A stretch of DNA of 64,000 bases. It comes from Deltaproteobacteria bacterium (GTDB taxonomy: Bacteria > JADJOY01). Below the pieces are notes generated by a model that was not told where the DNA came from, did not search any database, and worked only from the letters and a program-made list of their open reading frames with translations. The stretch lies in the NCBI GenBank assembly GCA_016713535.1, contig JADJOY010000010.1:309187-373186 (forward strand). Reading direction: 5' to 3'. This document shows, piece after piece, positions 36,197 through 49,543 of the stretch (positions are counted from its first letter, which is position 1; each line of letters opens with the position of its first letter). A program made the translations under genes and the position numbers.

Positions 36197-37560
36197 ATGG
36201 ACGCCACCCAGGTCGCGAAGGATCTCGAGGAGCGCGGCATCAAGCGCATCAAGGTGGGCGGTTTCGACGTCGACGGCGTGTTGCGCGGCAAGTACATCAG
36301 CGCCGCGAAGTTCGAGTCGGCGCTCAAGAACGGACTCGGCTTCTGCGACGTGATCTTCGGTTGGGACTCGAACGACGTCCTCTACGACAACGTCCAGGTC
36401 ACCGGCTGGCACACCGGCTACCCCGACACGCTGGCCAAGATCGAGCTCGATAGCTACCGCGTCGTGCCGTGGGAGGAGTCGACGGCCTTCTTCCTGTTGG
36501 ATTTCTACGGCAAGGACGGAAAGCCGCTCGCCATCTCGCCGCTCCAGGTGCTCAAGCGCGTCGTGAAGCGGGTCGAGAGCATGGGCTACTGCCCGCTGAC
36601 ATCGGCGGAGTACGAGTACTTCTTCTTCAACGAGACGCCAGCCTCGGCGCGAAAGAAGAACTGGATCGACCTCGAGCCGCTCTCGCCCGGCATGTTCGGC
36701 TACAGCGTGCTGCGTGCCAGCACCTACAGCGAGTTGGTGACGAGCATCATCGAGGGCATGAACGCCTACGACGTGCCGATCGAGGGCATGCACACCGAGA
36801 CCGGCCGGGTGTCTACGAGACCGCCATCGCCTACGACCACGCGGTGAAGTCGGCGATCCGCGCCGCTCTGTTCAAGACCGGCGTAAAGGAGATCGCCTCG
36901 CGTCGCAACTTGCTCGCGACGTTCATGGCCAAGGTCAACAAGAACCTGCCGGGCTGCGGCGGCCACGTCCACCAGAGCTTGTGGAGCGCGGATCGCGGCG
37001 AAAACCTGTTCGCCAAGGGCGCCGACTCGATGGGCATGAGCAAGCTCTTCCGCCACTACATGGGCGGGTTGGTTCGCACGCTGCCCGGGTTCACGCTCAT
37101 GTATTGCCCGACCATCAACTCCTACAAGCGCCTCGTCGAGAACACCTGGGCTCCGACGAAGGCGACGTGGGGAATGGAGAACCGAACCACCGCCACCCGT
37201 GTCATCACCGGCCCCGGCGCCAAGGCGACGCGGGTCGAGATGCGCCTCGCCGGCGCAGACTGCAACCCGTTCCTGGCCATGGCGGCGTGCCTCGCGGCGG
37301 GCGCTCACGGCATCGAGAAGGGGCTCAAGATCCCCGACCTGTGCACCGGAAACGCCTACGAGGCGAAGGCCGGGAAGTACGAGGACCTGCCGCGCTCGCT
37401 GGGCGAGGCCACCGACAAGTTCGAGCAGAACGGCGTCGCTCGCGACTGGTTCGGCGACGCCTTCGTCGATCACTACGTCGCGACGCGGCGGTGGGAAGTG
37501 CGCCAGTACCAGCTCGCCGTGACCAACTGGGAGCTCGACCGCTATCTCGAGCTCGTGTGA
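36197..37560 (+). CDS. Glutamine-synthetase-family ligase, probably gamma-glutamyl-amine synthetase (one frameshift)
   Basis: About 454 residues after correction. The beta-grasp N-terminus (KVGGFDVDGVLRGKY) and catalytic core are present: the SAEYEYFFF and EGMHTETG metal sites, GCGGHVHQSLW, NTWAPTKATWG, and the RLAGADCNPFLAMAA Arg/Glu region. The frame breaks at about 36806, where GGCCGGG should be GGCCCGGG; this turns ETGPGVYETA back into one frame. It is clearly a C-run deletion. Such short GS-III-like or PuuA/GlnA4-type enzymes join glutamate to an amine using ATP instead of ammonia. The neighbours (ALDH, alcohol dehydrogenase, PuuD) support this over ordinary ammonia assimilation. A GAAGGAG ribosome site precedes the gene. 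Confidence 0.87.
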
Positions 37561-37619
37561 GGGGGCGCCCGCCGGCGCTGCCTCGTTTCTCGCTCGCTGC
37601 TGCTCCGAGGAAGCCATGA

Positions 37620-38769
37620 GTGACATCCATTCCCTTCGCCTTCCCCACCCAGATCCGCTTCGGCGTCGGCGCCGTGAAGGTGCTGCCCGACGTCGCCAAG
37701 AACGTGATGAAGCGGCCGCTCTTGCTCACGGACCCGGGAGTCGCGCGAACTCCCGTGCTGCCGCGGATCCGCGAGGTGCTCGCGAGCGGCGGGCTCGAGG
37801 TCGCGGTGTTCGATGGCGTGCAGGGCAATCCCACCGTTGGCGACGTGGACGGTGCGCTCGCCGTCTACCGCGAAGGGAAAGTGCGACGGCGTCATCGGCG
37901 TGGGCGGCGGCTCACCGCTCGACGTGGCGAAGGCCGTGGCGCTGATGGCCACCCACTCGGGATCGATCTTCGAATACGACGACGCCCTCGACGGGTGGCA
38001 GAAGGTCCGCGCGGACGTTCCGCCCGTGATCACGGTGCCGACCACGGCGGGTACCGGCAGCGAGGTCGGTCGAAGCACGGTCATCACCAACACCGAGATC
38101 GAGAAGAAGGTGGTGATCTTCAGCCCGCACCTGATGCCCAAGTTCGCGGTCATCGACCCCGAGCTCGCGGTCGGGCTGCCGCCCGCGGTGACCGCGGCGA
38201 CCGGCATGGACGCGCTCACCCACAACGTCGAGGCGTTCCTGGCGACCGGCTACCACCCGATGTGCGACGGCATCGCCCTCGAGGGGATCCGCCAGTGCAG
38301 CCTCTACCTGCGCCGCGCCGTCGAGAACGGCCAGGACCTCGAGGCGCGCGCGGGGATGGCGATGGCCTCGATGATGGGTGCCGTGGCGTTCCAGAAGGGG
38401 CTCGGCGCAACCCACTCGCTCGCGCATCCGCTCTCGGCCGTCTGCCACCTCCACCACGGGCTCGCCAACGGCATCCTCGTGGCGCGCGTCATGGAGTGGA
38501 ACGCGGACGTGAGCCGCGACCGGCTGGCGCGGATCGGCATGGTGGTCGGCGGCCACGGCACCGACGCCGAGCTGGCGCGTGGTGCCGTGCGCTTCGTGCG
38601 TGAGCTCGCCGCCGTGATCGGCATCCCGCAGTCGCTCGGAGCCGCGGGCGTCGAGGTGAGCCAGGTGGATCACCTCGCGGACCTCGCGGCCGAGGACTCC
38701 TGCCACCGCTCCAACCCCAAGCCCTGCACGCGCAACGACTTCAAGGCGCTCTACAGCGCGGCGCTGTGA
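37620..38769 (+). CDS. Iron-containing alcohol dehydrogenase (one frameshift)
   Basis: About 382 residues after joining two frames. The N-terminal part (GTG 37620) gives FAFPTQIRFGVGAVKVLPDV. The break is at about 37880, in GGGAAAGTGC, after which CDGVIGVGGGSPLDVAKAVAL (the NAD motif GGGSxxD), PTTAGTGSE and the metal His motif GATHSLAHPLSAVCHLHHG follow. These are hallmarks of group III Fe-ADHs. The enzyme interconverts an alcohol and an aldehyde. Placed between the ligase and the hydrolase, it may oxidise a gamma-glutamyl-amino-alcohol. The stop overlaps the next start as GTGA, so translation is coupled. Confidence 0.87.
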
Positions 38770-39575
38770 ACGGCCCGCGGCCAGCGAGTCACGCGGACAT
38801 GGCCACGCGGAAGCGGCGCTCGCTCTTCGTCGCGGTGTCGGTCAACTTCATGGCCGCGTCGCGAGACCGGCCGTTCTACATCGGTAAGCCGCTCCAGTAC
38901 TCGGAGGCGTCGCTGCTCGAGTGGATCCGCTCGGGTGGAGCCCTGCCTTTCCTGGTCCCCGACCTGCGCGATCGCGATGCCCTCGACGAGACCGCCGAGC
39001 ACTTCGATGGGCTGGTGCTCTCGGGCGGCGCGGACGTGTCGCCCACCAGCTACCGGGAGGAGCCGATCCGCCCCGAGTGGAGCGGCGACGCCAGCCGCGA
39101 TGCGTACGAGATCGCGCTGCTCGACGCGTTCCGGCGCCACGACAAGCCCGTGCTCGGGGTGTGCCGGGGCCACCAGCTCCTCAACGTGGCGCTCGGGGGA
39201 ACGCTCTATCAGGACCTGGTGCAGCAGGGCGTCGCGGTCAGACCGCACCGGGACGCCGAGATCTACGACGAGCTCAACCACGGCCTGCGCATCCAGCCGG
39301 GCTCGTGGCTCCACGAGCTCTATGGCGTCGAGAACGCGATCACGAACAGCATCCACCACCAGGGCGTGAAGGATCTGGCGCCGGGGCTCGAGCCGGCCGC
39401 ATGGTCGGAAGAGGGGATCGTGGAGGCGATTCGTGATCCGAAGGCGCGCTTCACCGTCGGGGTCCAGTGGCACCCCGAGTGGATGAAGAAGGACGCCCAG
39501 GGCCACCTCGACTCGGCGCCGCTGCTGCAGGCCTTTCTCGCCGCGTGCCGCGAGAGTGCCAGTCCCGCCGAGTGA
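38766..39575 (+). CDS. Class I glutamine-amidotransferase-like gamma-glutamyl hydrolase (PuuD-like)
   Basis: The 269-residue peptidase C26-type protein has the nucleophile elbow GVCRGHQ (Cys133) and QWHPEW with His236 and Glu238 completing the triad, plus LSGGADVSP near residue 86. PuuD releases GABA from gamma-glutamyl-GABA, and relatives free other gamma-glutamylated acids. It is the last gene of the amine-catabolism set. GTG 38766 overlaps the alcohol dehydrogenase stop; ATG 38799 is an alternative start eleven codons later that would still include the whole domain. Confidence 0.88.
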   Translation: MNGPRPASHADMATRKRRSLFVAVSVNFMAASRDRPFYIGKPLQYSEASLLEWIRSGGALPFLVPDLRDRDALDETAEHFDGLVLSGGADVSPTSYREEPIRPEWSGDASRDAYEIALLDAFRRHDKPVLGVCRGHQLLNVALGGTLYQDLVQQGVAVRPHRDAEIYDELNHGLRIQPGSWLHELYGVENAITNSIHHQGVKDLAPGLEPAAWSEEGIVEAIRDPKARFTVGVQWHPEWMKKDAQGHLDSAPLLQAFLAACRESASPAE

Positions 39576-39959
39576 GCGGGCGATGCGCTGAGGTGCCGTT
39601 CGAACCGGCACATCCCGAGCGCTCTCGGGAGCGGTGAGGGCTCGGGTGGTTTCGTACTCCTTGGGGTGCGGGATCTTCCGGTTTCCCTTGGCTCCGGGCC
39701 GTCTGTTCGTCGCAGCCCTCGTCGGGCGCCGCTTTCGGCTGTGAATTCGTCACGGGAGCACGGCGCTCCAACCTGCGGGCCGGAAAACGCAGGGACGAGG
39801 GCCACCTCGGACACGCCCATCGAATCCGTGGAGGTGGCCGGTGGAGACTGATGCCTGGCGAAAGGCTCGGCCGACGGCCTTTCCGCGGCCGCCGCCCGCC
39901 GACTAGACTCGCGGGTTTTCGATCATTTCCGCCGCCCGAGGTGGAGGGAGAGAGAGCCC
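39576..39959. other. Intergenic region without a recognised gene
   Basis: The 384 bp between the PuuD-like and APS kinase genes contain no credible frame. A short hairpin near 39593-39611 resembles a tRNA T-arm but lacks the rest of a tRNA. An AGGTGGAGGGAGAGAG stretch just before 39960 is the APS kinase ribosome site, so its promoter should be in the right half. Confidence 0.5.
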
Positions 39960-40574
39960 ATGGCTGAGCAGAAGGCGACCAACATCACCTGGCACGACCA
40001 CGCCGTTCCCCGCGCCGACCGCGAGAAGCTCAACGGTCACAAGGGTCTGGTGATCTGGTTCACGGGTCTTTCGGCGTGCGGCAAGAGCACGATCGCGAAC
40101 GAGCTCGACTACAAGCTCTACGCGGCTGGCCGGCGCACGTATCTCCTCGACGGTGACAATGTCCGTCACGGCTTGAACAAGAACCTCGGCTTCTCGGCGG
40201 AGGACCGCGCCGAGAACATCCGCCGCATCGGCGAGGTGGCGAAGCTCTTCACGGAGGCGGGCTCGATCGCGATCACCGCGTTCATCTCGCCGTACCGAAA
40301 GGACCGCGACGCAGTGCGCGCGATCCTCGAGCCGGGGCGCTTCGTCGAGATCTTCGTCGACACGCCGATCGAGGTGTGCGAGAAGCGCGACCCGAAGGGC
40401 CTCTACGCCAAGGCACGCGCCGGCCAGATCAAGGGCTTCACGGGCATCGACGACCCGTACGAGGCGCCGGAGAAGGCCGAGCTGGTGCTCGACAACTCGG
40501 GTGCGAAGACCCCGGGTCAGCTCGCCGACGACGTGATCGCGTACCTCGAGAAGTCGGGCGCGTTCTCGATCTGA
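39960..40574 (+). CDS. cysC: Adenylylsulfate (APS) kinase
   Basis: The 204-residue protein has the P-loop [11 protein letters not shown] (residues 34-44), [17 protein letters not shown], which is the APS-binding signature, and the [13 protein letters not shown] and [20 protein letters not shown] segments that are diagnostic for CysC. It phosphorylates adenosine 5'-phosphosulfate to PAPS, for sulfonation or assimilatory sulfate reduction. It is a stand-alone kinase with no sulfurylase domain and no neighbouring cysD/N. A purine-rich ribosome site (GGAGGGAGAGAG) precedes ATG 39960, and a strong hairpin follows at 40620. Confidence 0.95.
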   Translation: MAEQKATNITWHDHAVPRADREKLNGHKGLVIWFTGLSACGKSTIANELDYKLYAAGRRTYLLDGDNVRHGLNKNLGFSAEDRAENIRRIGEVAKLFTEAGSIAITAFISPYRKDRDAVRAILEPGRFVEIFVDTPIEVCEKRDPKGLYAKARAGQIKGFTGIDDPYEAPEKAELVLDNSGAKTPGQLADDVIAYLEKSGAFSI

Positions 40575-40619
40575 ATCCGTACACCCGGCTCGGGCGGGAC
40601 GCCGCCCGAACCGGACGCA

Positions 40620-40651
40620 GAAGGCCCGCGGGATCCCTCCCGCGGGCCTTC
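40620..40651. terminator. Terminator hairpin between convergent genes
   Basis: A 14-bp GC-rich stem (GAAGGCCCGCGGGA and its complement, loop TCCC) follows the cysC stop by 46 bases and precedes the stop of the minus-strand SDR gene by 57 bases. T-tracts are short on both sides, but the position and stem strength fit a shared terminator. Confidence 0.75.
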
Positions 40652-40708
40652 GCGTCTCCGGGCTGGAGAGCGCCGCCGATCACCCGGTGGCGACCTCGCG
40701 CGATCGAA

Positions 40709-41614
40709 TCAGGCCGACAGCGCGGCGAACACCTTGCTGCCCGCCTCGCCGGCGTTGCCGAGGGTGACGGCGCCCTCGAGATCCATGATCTGGTCGAGCT
40801 TCTCGCGCACCCCTTCGATCGAGACGTCGCCCTTGATGGTGGCTCCCTTGGCCTCGACCATCTGGGCGACCGCGAAGTGACCGGCGCCGGCCGAGATGAT
40901 CTTGCCGTTGACCGTGGACTCCTCGGAGCACAGGTAGGCGACCATCGGCGACACCGCCTCCGGCTTGAGCATGTCGAGCATCGGCTGCGGCATGACCGTG
41001 GCGGTGAGCCGGGTGCCCGCGATCGGCGCGATGGCGTTCGAGTAGATGTTGTACTTGGCGCCCTCGAGCTTGAGCGTGTTGACGAGCCCGACGATCCCCA
41101 TCTTGGCGGCCGAGTAGTTCGTCTGTCCGAAATTCCCGTAGAGGCCCGCCGCGGAGGTCGTGAAGATCACGCGCCCGAAGTTGTTGGCGCGCAGATGCTC
41201 CCACGCCGCCTTGGTCACGAAGTACGAGCCGTCGAGGTGGACCTGGATGACCTTCCGCCAGTCCTCCTCCTCCATCTTGACGATGCTCTTGTCGCGCAGG
41301 ATGCCCGCGTTGTTGATGACGATGTCGAGCTTGCCGAACGTGTCGAGAGCGGTCTTCACGATACCAGCTGCGCCGTCGGGGGTGGAGACGCTGTTGTAGT
41401 CGGGCACCGCCTCGCCGCCTGCGGCCTTGATCTCGTCGCACACCTTCTGAGCCATCGTTGTGCTGCCCGAGCCGCTGCCGTCGAAGGCGCCGCCGAGGTC
41501 GTTCACCACGACCTTCGCGCCACGGCTCGCGAGCAGCAGGGCATGCGAGCGGCCCAAGCCACCGCCCGCGCCGGTCACGATCGCCACGCGCCCATCGAAT
41601 CGAACGTCCGCCAT
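40709..41614 (-). CDS. Short-chain dehydrogenase, (3R)-hydroxyacyl-CoA dehydrogenase type
   Basis: The 301-residue SDR has TGAGGGLG (15-22) for NAD(P), NNAG (101-104) and the catalytic Ser154, Tyr167 and Lys171 (YSAAK). The insertion with VVNDLGGAFDGSGSGS and the long C-terminal part match the peroxisomal multifunctional enzyme type 2/FOX2 dehydrogenase domain, which oxidises (3R)-hydroxyacyl-CoA in beta-oxidation. It is followed downstream on the same side of the chromosome by an acyl-CoA dehydrogenase at 41712, likely in the same pathway; the gap of 97 bases allows one transcript. Confidence 0.88.
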   Translation of the reverse strand: MADVRFDGRVAIVTGAGGGLGRSHALLLASRGAKVVVNDLGGAFDGSGSGSTTMAQKVCDEIKAAGGEAVPDYNSVSTPDGAAGIVKTALDTFGKLDIVINNAGILRDKSIVKMEEEDWRKVIQVHLDGSYFVTKAAWEHLRANNFGRVIFTTSAAGLYGNFGQTNYSAAKMGIVGLVNTLKLEGAKYNIYSNAIAPIAGTRLTATVMPQPMLDMLKPEAVSPMVAYLCSEESTVNGKIISAGAGHFAVAQMVEAKGATIKGDVSIEGVREKLDQIMDLEGAVTLGNAGEAGSKVFAALSA

Positions 41615-41711
41615 GGTCGAGATCCCCCTTGGGCCCCGCCATCGGCAGGGTGCCCTGGATGCCCACCCGCCCTCGGGGCGGCGTGGATCGTTGTCGAGTC
41701 GTCAGCTCAGG

Positions 41712-42959
41712 TCAGGTCAGCCGCTCGCGCTCGAGCCGCACCACCTGCAGCAGGTTGATGTCGGTCGTGCCCGCGCCGAGCTCCAGCATCTTGGCATCGC
41801 GCGCCAGCTTCTCCACGTGGTATTCGCGCATGTAGCCGTAGCCGCCGTGGATCTGGATCGAATCCATGGCGACCTCCACGGCGGCCTTGGCGCAATAGAC
41901 CTTCTGGGCGCAGGTGAAGGCGAGATCCGGCTTGCCTTCGCGGGCGGCCCACGCGAGGCGCATCACCCCGTTCCACACGTTCTGGTAGTGGATGTACATG
42001 TTGGCGAGCTTGAGCTGCACGGCCTGGAAGTCGAGGATCGGGCGGCCGAACTGGACGCGCTCCTTGGCGTACTTCATCGAGAGCTCGTAGCAGCGCTCGA
42101 TGATGCCGAGGCACATGGCGGGTATGCCGCTGCGCTCGTGGCCGAGGTTCTGGCGCGTGTCGTCGCGCGCCGCGTCCGGGTCCTTCTCGCGCTCCCCGAG
42201 AAGGTTCTCCGCGGGGATGTGTACGTCCTCGAGGAACACCTCGCTGGTGGGCGAGTCCTGCATGCCCATCTTGTCGAACGGCTGGCCCGTCGAGAGGCCG
42301 GTCATGCCGCGCTCGAGGATGAACGCGTGCACGGCCTTGTTGGGGTTGCCGTCGCCCTTGTCGAGCTTCGCGTAGAGCACGAAGACGTCGGCGAACGGGC
42401 CGTTGGTGATGAAGGTCTTGGTGCCGTTCAGCACGTAGCCGCCGTCGGCGGACTTCTTGGCGGTGGTGCGCATGCTTCCGAATGCGTCCGAGCCCGAGCC
42501 CGGCTCCGAGAGGCACCAGGAACCGACCTTGTCGAGCGTCACCAATGGGATCCCGTACTTCTCGATCTGCCTCTTGGTCCCCTTCGCCATGACGTTGAAG
42601 CCGGCGAGGCCCGTGGAGACGCCGAAGCTCGTGGCGTATCCCGGCGAGATCCGCGACATCTCCTTGACGAGCAAGAAGGAGATCAGCGGATCGCGCATCG
42701 CCGACTCCAGCTCGTCACCCTCTTTGCCCTTGGCGTCGCCGCTCGCCAGCGGTTTGCCGTCGTCGCCCATCTTGGAGAGGCGCTTCTTCAGCGACGCGCG
42801 CAGCGCGTCGCGCATCCCGAACGCGTCGAGCATCTGCCGCATCAGGTCGTAGGGCGGCTCGCCCTTCTCCAGACTCGGCACCTTCGGCAAGAGCTCCCGC
42901 TCACACCACTGCCGGAACATGTCCTGGACCATGCGGTGCTGATCGCCGAGCTCGAACAT
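41712..42959 (-). CDS. Acyl-CoA dehydrogenase
   Basis: The 415-residue flavoenzyme has CLSEPGSGSDAFGSMRTTAK (FAD and substrate contact), LNGTKTFITNGPFADVFVL, VQFGRPILDFQAVQLKLAN and HGGYGYMREYHVEKLARDAK. The C-terminal EGT loop with the catalytic Glu of medium-chain enzymes reads LELGAGTTDI, without that Glu. In isovaleryl- and long-chain-type enzymes the base lies earlier, and here Glu275 in NLGHERSG fits that place. The first 100 residues carry an inserted charged stretch (KKRLSKMGDDGKPLASGDAK). It makes the first oxidation of a fatty or branched acyl-CoA. The palindrome at 42990-43013 lies 31 bp before the start. Confidence 0.9.
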   Translation of the reverse strand: MFELGDQHRMVQDMFRQWCERELLPKVPSLEKGEPPYDLMRQMLDAFGMRDALRASLKKRLSKMGDDGKPLASGDAKGKEGDELESAMRDPLISFLLVKEMSRISPGYATSFGVSTGLAGFNVMAKGTKRQIEKYGIPLVTLDKVGSWCLSEPGSGSDAFGSMRTTAKKSADGGYVLNGTKTFITNGPFADVFVLYAKLDKGDGNPNKAVHAFILERGMTGLSTGQPFDKMGMQDSPTSEVFLEDVHIPAENLLGEREKDPDAARDDTRQNLGHERSGIPAMCLGIIERCYELSMKYAKERVQFGRPILDFQAVQLKLANMYIHYQNVWNGVMRLAWAAREGKPDLAFTCAQKVYCAKAAVEVAMDSIQIHGGYGYMREYHVEKLARDAKMLELGAGTTDINLLQVVRLERERLT

Positions 42960-42989
42960 GGGACGACCTCCGGGTGCGCGAAGAGAGAT

Positions 42990-43013
42990 CCAGCCTACCG
43001 AGCGGTAGGCTGG
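42990..43013. promoter_or_regulatory. Palindromic operator-like site upstream of acyl-CoA dehydrogenase
   Basis: A perfect palindrome, CCAGCCTACCG-AG-CGGTAGGCTGG, lies 31 bases upstream of the acyl-CoA dehydrogenase start. Its core ACCGAGCGGT is the kind of site bound by TetR-family repressors, which commonly control fatty-acid genes. It could also be a 10-bp hairpin terminating the upstream gene 43068-44270. No TetR gene is in the window. Confidence 0.5.
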
Positions 43014-43067
43014 GGCGAGGGAGCAAAGCCGCGCGGCGCGGGGGCGTCAAGGTGGGGATCGCGTGGC

Positions 43068-44270
43068 TTAGGCGGTCCGAGGGGATCCCGCGCGCCCGCC
43101 GCCCCTGCGGAGGAGCCCTCTCTTCGTCAGCCATTGCGCCCGGCGTCGCGCGGCGGCCGGGAGCGCCGCTGCGATCTCGGCCGGGCTGGGGTACTCGAGC
43201 GGGGGGCCGTCCGCCGCCAGCTTCGGGACCAGGCTCAGGAGCTTCGCGGCGCTGCGTGCTCGATTGTTTTGCAACAACGCGGCCATGGCGTAATCCCGAG
43301 CGCCGACGAGCTCCCGGAGCCAGCGTCGCTTTAGACGGTCGACAGGGCCGCGCTCCTCGAGGTGGACCCGAACGCCTTCGAGGATCAGCTCGCGTGTCAG
43401 ATGGAAGGCCGGTGGCAGCGTGCGCCGCGTATGTCTCAGCATCTCGATCTGGAGATCCCAGGAATGCCAAACCACTCCCGGCACTTGATACACGTGGCCC
43501 GTGACCCCGGCGAGCGCCACGAGGAGGATTCCACGCGCGGCGACATCGCCTGGCAGGACGTTGGTCGGAAACGAGATCAGCGGGACGGCGCCGACGCACT
43601 CGTGGTGCGCTCGGACCCACAAGTCCTCCGCACCCTTGTCACCCCACCAGCTCACGGTGCCGGTCGGGGCCGCGGTCACCAGGTCGAGGCCCGTTCGGAC
43701 CGCTTCACGCGCGGCGAGAGCCATCCCCACCTTGGCGACGAAGTACGGAACCCGCCAACACAGGTCCCGCTTGGCGAGTTCGGCAACTTCCTGGAGGCGA
43801 ATCGCGTCCTCCTCGAAGCCATCGCCGCGCGAGCCCATCAGCGCGAAGGGAAGCTCGGCAGCGGGCGATCCGATCCGGACGACTCGTAGGGGCGGTAGAC
43901 CGGCTGAAAGGCGCGCCTCGCTCGCGGCGGCAGCCGTCTCCAAGCGCGCGCGAGCCTCGTCGATCGACGACCGTTCGTCCCCGGGTTCGACGCGCCACGG
44001 CTCGCAAGCGAGGATCACGATGTCGTGTTCCGCCATCAGCTCCTTTAGAGCCGCCGATGTTGCCCCGTTCGGCTCGGCGATTCGTTCCCATCGGACGCGA
44101 TGCGGGCCGAAGAGGCTCTGCTCGAGGAGCGGCTGGGGTGGCCGCCGGCTCGCGGCGGCGACGCGAAGCCCCAGCTCGATCGATTCCGCGACCACGCTGG
44201 CCCCGACCTCGCCGGTGCCCCCGAGCACCAGGATGGTCGGGCGCTCGCGCCGCCGGTCTGGAACGGTCAT
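43068..44270 (-). CDS. NAD(P)-binding saccharopine-dehydrogenase/NmrA-like protein
   Basis: The 400-residue protein opens with a Rossmann motif ILVLGGTGEVGASVVAESIE and continues with HDIVILACEPW and RVVRIGSPAAELPF. The middle is rich in AVRTGLDLVTAAPTGTVS-type loops seen in saccharopine-reductase-like proteins. The C-terminal region has a helical, Arg-rich tail. The family uses NAD(P)H on varied, mostly unknown substrates. It is divergent from the kinase gene, whose start is at 44409, so the 138 bp between them hold both promoters. A direct link to the kinase is possible but not shown. Confidence 0.65.
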   Translation of the reverse strand: MTVPDRRRERPTILVLGGTGEVGASVVAESIELGLRVAAASRRPPQPLLEQSLFGPHRVRWERIAEPNGATSAALKELMAEHDIVILACEPWRVEPGDERSSIDEARARLETAAAASEARLSAGLPPLRVVRIGSPAAELPFALMGSRGDGFEEDAIRLQEVAELAKRDLCWRVPYFVAKVGMALAAREAVRTGLDLVTAAPTGTVSWWGDKGAEDLWVRAHHECVGAVPLISFPTNVLPGDVAARGILLVALAGVTGHVYQVPGVVWHSWDLQIEMLRHTRRTLPPAFHLTRELILEGVRVHLEERGPVDRLKRRWLRELVGARDYAMAALLQNNRARSAAKLLSLVPKLAADGPPLEYPSPAEIAAALPAAARRRAQWLTKRGLLRRGGGRAGSPRTA

Positions 44271-44408
44271 TTGATCGGGCCGAGAGGGGCCGGCATCGAG
44301 CTTCCCGGCGCGGCAAGATTCTCGTCAGCGCTACGTTGCTCGACCTCGATCGTTCCATCAAGCGCCGAGAACCACGTAGAATTCGCGAGTGCGTGCCTCG
44401 AAATCACG

Positions 44409-48412
<4,004 letters not shown>

Positions 48413-48470
48413 CGTCCTACCAGAACGCATGTCTCGCGCGCCGCGGCGAGGCTGGCGGGTGTTTCCGGGT

Positions 48471-49533
48471 TCAGGTCCGCGAGAGGACCCATCGGACGAC
48501 GCCGCTCACGAATCGCCGATCGCGGGTCTCGGGAAGCGCACCATAGATCTGATCGAACTCGTGCAACGCCGCGCCCGCCAGTGAGTGGGCGGTGTGTCGA
48601 GCGTCGGCGATGCAGCCATGGTGATCCATGCGTTCTCGGATCCAACGGACCTGTGATTCCGTGTGATCGGCGCGTGGCGCGGCGAGGTACTCCGCGATCT
48701 GTCGCCGTTCTGCCTCGCTAGCGCGGTTGAGCAGATGGATGAGCATGAGCGTGCGCTTGCCTTCGCGGATGTCGCCGTCGAGCTCCTTCCCGTAACGGGC
48801 TTCGTCCCCGACCAAATTGAGCAGGTCATCTTGGATCTGGAACGCGGCGCCGAGAAAGAACCCGAAGCGATCGAAGCGATCGAGGCTCCTGGCGTTGCGA
48901 GTCCGGATCAGCGCGCCGACTCGGCTCGGAAATATGGTCGTGTACCAACAGGTCTTCTTGAAGACCATCTCGAGGTAGTCGTCTTCCGCCAACTCGAGCG
49001 CGTTGTCGCGGCGCCAGCCGAGCTCGATCGCCTGTCCCTCGATCGATTCTCGAGCCATTCGTTCCGCTTCCTCGAGAACGAGCAGCGTGAGGCGCGGACC
49101 GAGCTGGCGTTGGTTGTCGATCAGCGCGCGCAGGCCGATCAGGAGCAAGGCATCGCCGACGTTCACCGCCATCGGCACGCCGTGGAGGCGGTGCAGGGTG
49201 GGCCGTCCCCGGCGCGCCTCGCTCTCGTCTTCCACGTCGTCGTGAACGAGGAACGCGTTGTGCAGCAACTCCAGGGCGGCGGCGGTGCTGACGGCCTCGT
49301 CCCGGCCGGCGCCGAACGCGCGTGCAGTCGCGATGCAGAGGCTCGGCCTGAGCTTGCGTCCGCCCCGACGCGGATAGTCGGCGACCAGATCGTAGAGATG
49401 GCGTCGCGGCTCGCGCGGCGCGAGATGGCGCTCGACCGCCTCGAGTGAGCGCGCCGTACTCCTCGAGCGTGCTCCGGACCAGGTGGTCCGCGCTGTCGGT
49501 GTCGTGAGCCGTGGTGCCGCTGCCCGAGTCCAA
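48471..49533 (-). CDS. Polyprenyl diphosphate synthase (one frameshift)
   Basis: About 353 residues after joining two frames near 49445 (STLEEYGAL joins LEAVERHLAP). Both prenyl-synthase Asp motifs are present: LVHDDVEDES (DDxxD) and FQIQDDLLNLVGDE, where the last Asp of the second motif is Asn. It also has RRGGRKLRPSL for IPP binding and the KKTCWYT region. The enzyme condenses IPP with allylic diphosphates to make geranyl- to longer prenyl diphosphates; chain length cannot be read here. The start is TTG 49533, and the gene lies 10 bases after the previous stop in the minus-strand arm of the divergent island. Its partner at 57934 is a polyisoprenoid-binding YceI. Confidence 0.85.
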
Positions 49534-49543
49534 GGCGTGATTC

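Noticed and set aside
36197-37560. Treating the glutamine-synthetase gene as a pseudogene
   Set aside because: Only one base in a C run is missing and all active-site motifs are present, so a sequencing error is more likely.
39593-39611. Hairpin with loop TTCGAAC resembling a tRNA T-arm
   Set aside because: No matching acceptor, D- or anticodon arm on either strand; probably a chance palindrome.
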